Assembly: GCA_964397995.1 (NCBI GenBank)
Contig: CAYNLG010000046.1
Coordinates: 1 to 29,748 of the forward strand
Length of the DNA: 29,748 bases
Source of the DNA: CAYNLG01 sp964397995
GTDB lineage: Bacteria > Planctomycetota > Phycisphaerae > FEN-1346
Reading direction: 5' to 3'
A program made the translations under genes and the position numbers. Position 1 is the first letter of the stretch; the number at the start of each line of letters is the position of its first letter. The notes under the pieces are model-generated. The model saw only the letters and a list, made by a program, of their open reading frames with translations. It did not search any database and was not told where the DNA came from. Of the stretch, positions 24,701 to 29,748 are shown piece by piece.

Positions 24701-25579
24701 ATGCCGGCAGGTCATGCGGCGGACGGGGCCGTGACGGTTGAAGCCCCCGCCAAAGTCAACCTTACGCTACGCGTCCTCGGGACGCGCCCGGACGGTTACC
24801 ACGAGTTGGAGAGCGTCGTGGCCCGCCTTGCGCTGGGCGACACGCTCGTCTGCCGGCCCGGCGACGGCCTGTCCCTGGCGGTCGAGGGCCTGGAGGCCCC
24901 CGCGGGCGAGGACAATCTGGTCCTGCGGGCGGCGCGGCTTCTCCGAGAGCACACGGGTACCGGCCGCGGTGCGGCCATGCACTTGGTGAAGCGCGTGCCG
25001 ATGGGGCGCGGCCTGGGGGGTGGGTCGTCGGACGCCGCGTCGGCCCTCGTCGGCCTCAACGCCTTGTGGGACCTGGGGTTAGAGGCGGCGGACCTGGCGC
25101 GGCTCGGGGCGGACCTGGGCAGCGACGTGCCGCTCTTCCTTGGGCCGCCCCTCGCGGTGATGCGCGGCCGTGGCGAGCGGATCGAGCCCGTGCGTGCGGT
25201 CTGCCGCTGGCAGGTGGCCTTGGCGTGGCCGCCCTATGGCCATCCGACCCCCGAGGTGTATGCCGCCTATGATGCCTTGCCGGCGGCCGCGGATGCCCGT
25301 CCGGAGGCGACGGCGGTGGTCGCGGCCCTGGGCGGGCCGGCGGCCGCGGCGGCGCCGTACCTCGTGAATGACCTTGAGACGGCCGCCCGGACTATCCGAT
25401 ACGATGAATTGGACCTTGGCGAAACGTTCCGCCGGGCCGGGGCGGAGGCCGTGAGTATGACAGGCAGCGGCTCGGCCTGGTTCGCGCTGGCCGAAACGCC
25501 GGCGGAGGCCCGACGGTGGGCCGACGCGGCGCGCGAGGCCGGGGCGGACGCCGTGCCGACCGCCATCGCCGAGGCATGA
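24701..25579 (+). CDS. ispE: 4-diphosphocytidyl-2-C-methyl-D-erythritol kinase
   Basis: GHMP-family kinase of the MEP isoprenoid pathway. From the ATG at 24701 it has 292 aa, the family length; an ATG at 24656 is an alternative, while the in-frame TTG at 24596 lies in the promoter. Key features: VEAPAKVNLTLRV with catalytic Lys18, the ATP loop VPMGRGLGGGSSDAA (about residues 99-113), catalytic Asp142 in LGSDVPLFL, and the C-terminal GHMP motif AVSMTGSGSAWFAL. The next gene, 18 nt on, encodes a SpoVG homologue, an order that recalls the ispE-spoVG neighbourhood of Bacillus. Confidence 0.94.
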   Translation: MPAGHAADGAVTVEAPAKVNLTLRVLGTRPDGYHELESVVARLALGDTLVCRPGDGLSLAVEGLEAPAGEDNLVLRAARLLREHTGTGRGAAMHLVKRVPMGRGLGGGSSDAASALVGLNALWDLGLEAADLARLGADLGSDVPLFLGPPLAVMRGRGERIEPVRAVCRWQVALAWPPYGHPTPEVYAAYDALPAAADARPEATAVVAALGGPAAAAAPYLVNDLETAARTIRYDELDLGETFRRAGAEAVSMTGSGSAWFALAETPAEARRWADAAREAGADAVPTAIAEA

Positions 25580-25597
25580 GACCCGAGGAGAAGCAGG

Positions 25598-26302
25598 ATG
25601 AAAGTCACCAACGTGAGCGTCAAACTGGCCCCGTCGAGCGGCGACCGCCTCAAGGCGTTCGGCACGATGACCCTCGATGACGAGTTCGTCGTCCGCGACC
25701 TCAAAATCATCGAGGGCAGCAACGGGCTGTTCGTCGCGATGCCCTCGCGGAAGTTGACGGACCACTGCCCGAAGTGCGGCGGGAAGAACCACCTGCGGGC
25801 CCGGTTCTGCAACGACTGCGGGGCGAAGCTGCCCGCCGAACGCGTCTCCGACGAGGACGATACCGGCAAGCTGCATGCCGACGTGGCCCATCCGATCAAC
25901 GCCGAGTGCCGCGGCCGCGTCCAGGACGCCGTCATTGCCGCCTACGAGGAAGAGCGTCGCCGTGCCGGCCGCGGCGAAGGCGGCGGCGAGACGCCCGCGC
26001 CGCCAGCGCCTCAGGCATCGGCCCCGCCCGCTTCGGCCGAGACGGCCGCCCCGCCGGCCCCCGCCGAATCGGCCCCGCCCGCTTCGGCCGAGACGGCCGC
26101 CCCGCCGGCTCCCGCCGAGCCGGCACCGCCGGCGCCTGCTGAGGCCGCCCCGCCAGCCCCCGCCGAGCCGGCACCGCCGGCGCCTGCTGAGGCCGCCCCG
26201 CCGGCTCCCGCCGAGCCGGGTCAGACCGATCCGTCGACGCCGGACGAGGACAAGGGCGAGGACGAGACGCCCCCGTCGCCGTTCGGCCAGGGCCTGATTT
26301 AG
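25598..26302 (+). CDS. spoVG: SpoVG-family protein with inserted zinc ribbon and Ala/Pro repeat tail
   Basis: 234 aa; typical SpoVG is 85-100 aa. Residues 1-52 match SpoVG (VTNVSVKLAP, LKAFGTMTLDDEFVVRDLKI, GLFVAMPSRK), and the family's closing DVAHPINAECRGRVQDAV appears at 95-112. Between them about 35 extra residues carry a zinc ribbon with Cys57, Cys60, Cys71 and Cys74 (CPKCGG, CNDCGAK). After residue 125 comes a low-complexity tail of alternating PPAPAE/PPASAE units and an acidic end. SpoVG proteins bind nucleic acid and act as regulators in Firmicutes and others; the zinc ribbon suggests altered binding (inference). GAGGAG precedes the ATG, 18 nt after ispE, so the two genes are co-transcribed. 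Confidence 0.88.
   Translation: MKVTNVSVKLAPSSGDRLKAFGTMTLDDEFVVRDLKIIEGSNGLFVAMPSRKLTDHCPKCGGKNHLRARFCNDCGAKLPAERVSDEDDTGKLHADVAHPINAECRGRVQDAVIAAYEEERRRAGRGEGGGETPAPPAPQASAPPASAETAAPPAPAESAPPASAETAAPPAPAEPAPPAPAEAAPPAPAEPAPPAPAEAAPPAPAEPGQTDPSTPDEDKGEDETPPSPFGQGLI
26018..26215 (+). repeat. tandem coding repeats in the SpoVG tail
   Basis: Two near-identical 51-nt units (26018-26068, 26069-26119) are followed by two near-identical 48-nt units (26120-26167, 26168-26215). Each encodes Ala/Pro/Glu-rich peptide. The units within each pair differ by only one to three bases, which suggests recent duplication and likely copy-number variation. Confidence 0.9.
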
Positions 26303-26412
26303 TCGGACCACCGGACCCCGTGGGCCTTCTTGTCCCGGGCGCCCTGTGTGCGCCTTGTGTGTGCTGTTCCCCCCGCGGCCGACCGCCGACCGAGGCCCGC
26401 CGATTTTCCCGG

Positions 26413-26439
26413 TGATTTCTCTTGACGAACGTCCGATAA
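26413..26439 (+). promoter_or_regulatory. candidate sigma28-like promoter ahead of merR-flhG-fliA
   Basis: TCCGATAA (26432-26439) matches the FliA-type -10 element GCCGATAA at 7 of 8 positions; the segment 11 nt upstream, TGATTTCT (26413-26420), matches TAAAGTTT at only 4 of 8. TAAAAT (26437-26442) in the same place could instead be a sigma70 -10 box, although no well-spaced -35 is evident (TTGACG at 26422 is too close). Confidence 0.35.
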
Positions 26440-26443
26440 AATG

Positions 26444-26471
26444 GTTTTGTCAAACGGTCAAAACTGTTTTG
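26444..26471. promoter_or_regulatory. cluster of GTTTTG/CAAAAC half-sites, candidate operator
   Basis: GTTTTG (26444-26449), CAAAC (26451-26455), CAAAAC (26459-26464) and GTTTTG (26466-26471) alternate in orientation; the last two form a perfect palindrome around a single T. This AT-rich patch lies 46-74 nt before the MerR-type gene and just after the candidate promoter, a plausible autoregulatory site. Confidence 0.45.
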
Positions 26472-26517
26472 CCGGCGGGGTTGGTGGAGAACGAATCCAA
26501 AACACGGACACGCGCCA

Positions 26518-26841
26518 ATGCGTCGCGAAACCCGGCCCGCGGACGTCCCCAGGCCCCTTCCACGCAAGCTGTACCGCGTGTCGGAGCTCGCCGACTACGT
26601 CGGCGTCACCCGCCAGACCATCCACAACTGGGCCACCATCGGCCTGATCACCGAGGAAGAGCGGACCCCCGGCGGGCAGAAACTCTACGACGCCGGCGTC
26701 TTCGAGACGCTCCTCCGCATCCGCCGCCTGAAGGCCACGCATCGGCTGTCCGAGATACGCCGCATGCTCGATGAGAGAGCAACCCCGTCTAAAAAAGGGA
26801 CTTGCGCCGCCCGCTTGGGTGCCGAAAGGGGGGGGCGGTGA
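26518..26841 (+). CDS. small MerR-type DNA-binding regulator
   Basis: 107 aa. The winged helix-turn-helix lies at about residues 18-70: LYRVSELADYVGVTRQTIHN is the recognition unit, and the wing is ITEEERTPGGQKLYD. A short helical stretch, LKATHRLSEIRRMLDER, follows, as in the linker of MerR proteins, but there is no effector-binding domain or metal-binding Cys pattern, so it is a minimal member; the last 15-20 residues look unstructured. The stop overlaps the GTG of flhG (GTGA), coupling it to the FlhG-FliA pair and suggesting that it controls this operon or flagellar genes (inference). I see no strong Shine-Dalgarno sequence before the ATG. Confidence 0.85.
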   Translation: MRRETRPADVPRPLPRKLYRVSELADYVGVTRQTIHNWATIGLITEEERTPGGQKLYDAGVFETLLRIRRLKATHRLSEIRRMLDERATPSKKGTCAARLGAERGGR

Positions 26842-27734
26842 CCGATACCCGCCGCGAATTCGACGCCGACGACGAGCGCCCCCTGGGCGGCCCTGTGAAG
26901 CGTCTGCTCCGCGACCTGCGGCCGCGCGCCCGCGTCCTGGCCGTCGCAAGCGGCAAGGGCGGCGTCGGCAAAACCAACCTCGCCGTCAACCTCGCGATCA
27001 CCCTGGCCACCCACGGCCGCCGCGTGCTGCTGGTCGATTGCGACCTGGGCCTGGCGAACGTCGACCTCCTCCTCGGCCGCCGGCCGCGCGGCGACCTGGG
27101 CCACGCCCTGGCCGGGCGGCTGCCCCTGGAGGCGGTCGTCCAGGACGGGCCGGCGGGGGTCCGCTGGATCCCCGGAGCGTCACACATGCCGAGCCTTGCA
27201 AAAGTTGGCGAAAGCCGCCGGGCGGCCCTTTTGCGGGGCCTGGAGGCCCTGGAGACGCAGCACGATTTCATCCTCCTGGACGCCCCCGCCGGCATCGGCC
27301 GCGGGGTGCTGAACCTTGCGCGGCAGGCCGACGAGCTGCTCCTGGTGACGACCCCGGAACCGCCCGCGCTCATGGACGCGTATACGACCCTGAAGGCCGT
27401 GGCGGCCACCGGGGCCGAGTCCCTGGGCCGCGTGCGGCTGGTGGTGAACCTGGTGGCCCACCGGCGCGACGCCGAGCGGGCCCACCGCCGCATCGAAGAC
27501 GTGGCCGGCCGCTTTCTGGGCGTGCCGGTCGAGCTCTTGGGGTACGTGTTCTGCGACGGCCACGTCGGCCGCGCGGTGCAGAAGCAGGAGCCGCTGGTTC
27601 TGGCGTTTCCGCACAGCCAGGCGGCCTGGTGCGTCAAACGGCTCGCGACGGGGCTTCTGGAGGGCCCTGCGGCCCAGGGGACGGGGCGATTCGCCTTCTT
27701 TCGGCGACTCGCTAAACTCTTTGCGGCCGGGTAA
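26838..27734 (+). CDS. flhG: FlhG/FleN-type MinD-like ATPase
   Basis: 298 aa from the GTG at 26838, which overlaps the merR stop and has a G-rich ribosome site. ParA/MinD fold: deviant Walker A SGKGGVGKTN (about residues 38-47), switch region DCDLGLANVDLLLG (68-81), Walker B-like FILLDAPAGIG. The C-terminal part (RVRLVVNLVAHRRDAERAHRR, RFLGVPVELLGYVFCDGHV, AVQKQEPLVLAFPHSQA) resembles FlhG/YlxH more than septum-site MinD. FlhG controls number and placement of flagella, usually with the GTPase FlhF, not seen here. The sigma factor gene follows 78 nt later, the flhG-fliA order common in polar flagellates. Confidence 0.88.
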   Translation: MTDTRREFDADDERPLGGPVKRLLRDLRPRARVLAVASGKGGVGKTNLAVNLAITLATHGRRVLLVDCDLGLANVDLLLGRRPRGDLGHALAGRLPLEAVVQDGPAGVRWIPGASHMPSLAKVGESRRAALLRGLEALETQHDFILLDAPAGIGRGVLNLARQADELLLVTTPEPPALMDAYTTLKAVAATGAESLGRVRLVVNLVAHRRDAERAHRRIEDVAGRFLGVPVELLGYVFCDGHVGRAVQKQEPLVLAFPHSQAAWCVKRLATGLLEGPAAQGTGRFAFFRRLAKLFAAG

Positions 27735-27812
27735 CGATAAGGAATCTTGCGGGGCCGCCCCCCGTGCATATCGGCGGCCCGCGAGCGAGCCATCGAGAGG
27801 GAGAGGGAGCCT

Positions 27813-28637
27813 ATGGGACGGTCGCCCGACGGCCTGCGCACGTGGGTCAGCCAGACGGATTTCGCCCCGGATGACGTCGCCGCCCTGTGGGAAAGGTACC
27901 GCGACACGCGGTCCGAGGCGGCGCGTAATTCCTTGACAGAGCACTACTTACCGCTCGTGAAGTACAACTCCGACCGCCTCTACGCGAAGCTCCCGGACGA
28001 GGTCGAGCTGGACGACCTGATCTCGGCCGGGTGCGACGGACTGCGCGATGCCATCTCGAACTTTGACCTTGAACGCGGGGTCAAGTTCGAGACGTACTGT
28101 GCCGCGCGCATCCGGGGGGCGATTCTTGATTCGCTGCGGAACACCGACTGGGTGCCGCGCCTCGTACGAGCCCGGGCGAACCAGCTGAACGAGGCCCGGT
28201 ACCGGCTCGAGGCCCAGCTCGGGCGGCACCCGTCAGAGCACGAGCTCGCGCGGTTCATGGGCCTGTCGGAGGCGGAGTTCGAGAAGCTGATCCGCGACGC
28301 CCACGCCGTGGGGATGGTCAGCCTGAACCGGACGCATCAAGACAACGAGTCCAGCCGAGACATCCGGGAAGGGGACCTGGTGGCCGATCCGCGGGCCTGC
28401 AGCCCCGAAACGGCCCTGCACACCGACGACATCCAGGGGCTCATCACGAAGGGGATGTCGAAGAACGAGCGGCTGATTCTGCTGCTTTATTACTACGAAA
28501 ACATGACGATGAAAGAGATCGGTGCGACGCTCGACCTCTCCGAGAGCCGCGTGAGCCAGATGCACACGGCCATCATCGAGCGGCTGCGCCAGCAGTTGGC
28601 CGGGCGCGAGCGAGACTTCGTCGCGCCGGAGCTATAA
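27813..28637 (+). CDS. fliA: FliA/WhiG-family RNA polymerase sigma factor (sigma28)
   Basis: 274 aa. The ATG at 27813 is preceded by GAGGGAG. Region 2 (about residues 45-115) holds LVKYNSDRLYAKLP, the core-binding DDLISAGCDGLRDAI, and GVKFETYCAARIRGAILDSL; region 3 covers WVPRLVRARANQLNEA and the EHELARFMGLSEAE segment; region 4 has the helix-turn-helix MTMKEIGATLDLSESRVSQM. This matches sigma factors for late flagellar and chemotaxis genes (FliA) or WhiG/SigD relatives. The downstream hairpin at 28705-28719 and T-rich island may end the transcript. No anti-sigma gene flgM is seen nearby. Confidence 0.93.
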   Translation: MGRSPDGLRTWVSQTDFAPDDVAALWERYRDTRSEAARNSLTEHYLPLVKYNSDRLYAKLPDEVELDDLISAGCDGLRDAISNFDLERGVKFETYCAARIRGAILDSLRNTDWVPRLVRARANQLNEARYRLEAQLGRHPSEHELARFMGLSEAEFEKLIRDAHAVGMVSLNRTHQDNESSRDIREGDLVADPRACSPETALHTDDIQGLITKGMSKNERLILLLYYYENMTMKEIGATLDLSESRVSQMHTAIIERLRQQLAGRERDFVAPEL

Positions 28638-28704
28638 CGACGAATAACGAAGGGACGGAGTAGCGCAGTGCGACGGCGGGGCGGGGTGGCGCATGACGGG
28701 GCGC

Positions 28705-28719
28705 TTTCGGGGGCCGAAA
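28705..28719 (+). terminator. hairpin downstream of fliA
   Basis: TTTCGG (28705-28710) and CCGAAA (28714-28719) pair perfectly around GGG, 68 nt after the fliA stop. No T-run follows directly, but the T-tract array starts about 50 nt later. Confidence 0.4.
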
Positions 28720-28740
28720 ACGTATCCCAGAGTGAACGTT

Positions 28741-28751
28741 TATAGCCTATA
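28741..28751. promoter_or_regulatory. small AT-rich palindrome
   Basis: TATAG and CTATA around a single C, directly before the T-tract array. The overlapping TATAGT (28748-28753) resembles a -10 box, but no -35 partner is visible. Confidence 0.3.
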
Positions 28752-28767
28752 GTGTCGCCGCGTGGCA

Positions 28768-28901
28768 TGCGTTTTCGCGCGTTTTGCCTTTTTTTGGCCC
28801 TTAGCTGCCTTTTTTCTGCTCTTGTATGGCTTTTTTTGTGCTTCTTGTGTCTTCTTTTTGCCCTCGTTTGTCTTTTTTTTGCCTGTTTTTGGCTTTTTTT
28901 T
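28768..28901. repeat. degenerate 21-nt tandem repeat of phased T-tracts
   Basis: T-tract segments begin at 28789, 28810, 28831, 28852, 28873 and 28894, exactly 21 nt apart; each has 5-8 T's followed by a GC-containing stretch that usually ends in GC or TC. A weaker unit (28768-28788) precedes them. Because 21 nt is about two helical turns, the tracts face the same side of the helix, as in curved DNA. As 21 is a multiple of three, every frame looks like a 7-residue repeat (Lys-rich on the minus strand, Phe/Leu-rich on the plus), so open frames here are not evidence of coding. Confidence 0.85.
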
Positions 28902-29382
28902 CCTCCGGGCGCCGGCGAGACGGCCGCGCGACCCCCTCCAGGCGGCCGGCGCCGTGAAACGGGGCAAGAGGGGCGGTCTGGGAAAAATGGGCAAGGTGGG
29001 AGCATGCGGAAGCCGGGATGCGAAATACGGCAGCGGCGAACGGCGGCGGGTCCCGGAATGGGCGGCTCGTGGCGGGCTCTCGATGCGAAGGTGGGGGCGC
29101 TTTGCGTCGTTTTCAGAAGGAGGCAAAATCGCGAAGAGCCAAGGCTGCGCAAAGGAAGGAAGAAGACAAAATGGGTCGGGGGGAAAGCGGCGAGGGGGTC
29201 AAGCCGACGAGGACGCGCGGAGCAAAAGGAGGGCAGAAGGCAACATGGGTTGGAGGGCAAGAGGCAGAAGGGCCGCTGTCAAAGGTCAGCCGTGATCGGA
29301 GTGGAAGGGAAGACGCCCCCCAGAACGGCGCACGACGGGGCGCGGGCGAGGGGGTTTTCACGGGCCGGCGCGGCGGATGGCC

Positions 29383-29411
29383 TTGCGGTCCATGGTACGG
29401 CCGGGCATAAT
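29383..29411 (+). promoter_or_regulatory. candidate promoter for the terminal gene
   Basis: TTGCGG (29383-29388, 3/6) and CATAAT (29406-29411, 5/6) with a 17-nt spacer, about 55 nt before the GTG start at 29471. Confidence 0.4.
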
Positions 29412-29470
29412 GGGCTGGCGGATTCGGGGCATCTTTGTGATTACGTAGGTACGGGGCAAGGAGTGCCGGC

Positions 29471-29719
29471 GTGGCAAAGAGCGTCCGCAAGCACGAGGTG
29501 TCTTTCTGCGCGGATGTCCAGTCGATGGCGGACGCCCTGATCGCCCGAAACCGCGACTGGCCGTTCGAGCGGGCCCATGTCGAGACGTACGGCACCGGCT
29601 CGGACAAGCGAAGCGATTTGCAGTTCCTGGGCCGCGATCGGACGTCTCCCCTGGTCACGGGCGAGGTCAGGATGCCGGGCACGGCCGAGGGGCGCAGGTC
29701 TGGATCGAGATGCGTCTGA
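29471..29719 (+). pseudogene. N-terminal fragment resembling N6-adenine methylase/restriction proteins, frame broken
   Basis: 82 codons from a GTG with AAGGAG 7 nt upstream and a plausible promoter. The segments VSFCADVQSMADALI, FERAHVETYGTGSDKRSDL and TGEVRMPGTAEGR resemble, from memory, the nuclease-like N-terminal region of large type IIG/Eco57I-like or N-6 DNA methylase proteins, in which the GTxEGR motif is followed by SPYD and a long methylase domain. Here the frame leaves the family after GTAEGR and stops at 29719. Another frame from about 29692 to the window end reads AQVWIEMRLKPGATGLCSG, which looks protein-like but unrelated. So the gene is either truly disrupted at about 29690 or the assembly is chimeric near its end. 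The family call is moderate. Confidence 0.45.
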
Positions 29720-29748
29720 AGCCCGGCGCCACGGGCCTCTGCAGCGGC

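Larger units (their letters stand above)
28638..29382. other. long non-coding region after fliA with unusual composition
   Basis: No open frame here has a convincing start, codon use or family resemblance on either strand. The region contains a hairpin (28705-28719), a small palindrome (28741-28751), the 21-nt periodic T-tract array (about 28768-28901), and then about 350 nt that are purine-rich on the plus strand (roughly 28950-29300). It marks the change from core genes to an accessory gene. Confidence 0.6.

Noticed and set aside
26838..27734. Septum-site protein MinD or plasmid ParA
   Set aside because: The C-terminal half resembles FlhG/YlxH and the gene sits directly before fliA; no minC, minE or parB is present.
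28768..28901. CRISPR array
   Set aside because: Units are contiguous 21-nt degenerate repeats without unique spacers, and no cas gene is near.
28740..29126. Lys-rich heptad-repeat protein on the minus strand, like a histone H1-type tail
   Set aside because: The 21-nt DNA period makes every frame heptad-like. The Lys codons come from A-runs rather than AAG as expected at this GC content, and the N-terminal half of the frame looks non-coding.
28762..29295. Phe/Leu-rich membrane-like protein on the plus strand across the T-array
   Set aside because: Hydrophobicity is a by-product of T-runs; there is no ribosome site, and the second half is unstructured Arg/Gly-rich sequence.

Overview
The window is a stretch of about 30 kb of very GC-rich (roughly 70% by eye) bacterial chromosome, most likely from a metagenome-assembled draft, because a run of 10 Ns (2884-2893) interrupts one gene. 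The gene set points to a diderm, probably motile bacterium: BamA and a Skp/OmpH chaperone show an outer membrane, and FlhG and a FliA/WhiG-type sigma factor suggest flagella. A SpoVG-family protein next to ispE, and several large secreted or membrane proteins of unknown function, fit Planctomycetota best (perhaps Phycisphaerae-like). That placement is inference; no rRNA is present to test it.

Layout. 182-3871 (+): etfB, etfA and a long acyl-CoA dehydrogenase form an operon in which the dehydrogenase passes electrons to the flavoprotein. 3952-4386 (+): small four-helix membrane protein. 4501-9860 (+): bamA, skp/ompH and a secreted PA14-like/PKD/TPR protein, an envelope-biogenesis block. 10201-13742 (+): transketolase and IMP dehydrogenase. 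21310 down to 13773 (-): a seven-gene run of an unknown membrane protein, aroB, dprA, a putative lipoprotein, dapA, a histidine kinase with a CxxCH haem motif in its sensor region, and a zinc-ribbon membrane protein. 21778-23109 (+): folC, convergent with 24527-23129 (-), which holds a YqaA/VTT-type membrane protein and AMMECR1. 24701-26302 (+): ispE and a SpoVG homologue that carries an inserted zinc ribbon and a repetitive Ala/Pro tail. 26518-28637 (+): small MerR-type regulator, flhG and fliA. 28638-29470: no convincing gene, but a striking tandem array of T-tracts with an exact 21-nt period. 29471-end (+): the N-terminal part of a protein resembling restriction/N6-methylase families, whose frame breaks shortly before the window edge.

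Most of the window is housekeeping metabolism: fatty-acid or branched-chain acyl-CoA oxidation, pentose phosphate, purine, shikimate, lysine/diaminopimelate, folate and isoprenoid pathways, plus envelope assembly. Translation is often coupled (ATGA at etfA/acyl-CoA dehydrogenase; GTGA at dprA/lipoprotein and merR/flhG). Several sigma70-like promoters can be read, the best being those for bamA, ispE and dapA. The less ordinary parts are the zinc-ribbon SpoVG, the haem-motif kinase, the 131-nt overlap between aroB and its upstream gene, the hairpin spanning two convergent stop codons, a sigma28-like box ahead of the merR-flhG-fliA operon, and the 28.6-29.7 kb accessory end. No CRISPR array, tRNA, rRNA, insertion sequence or complete defence system was found.
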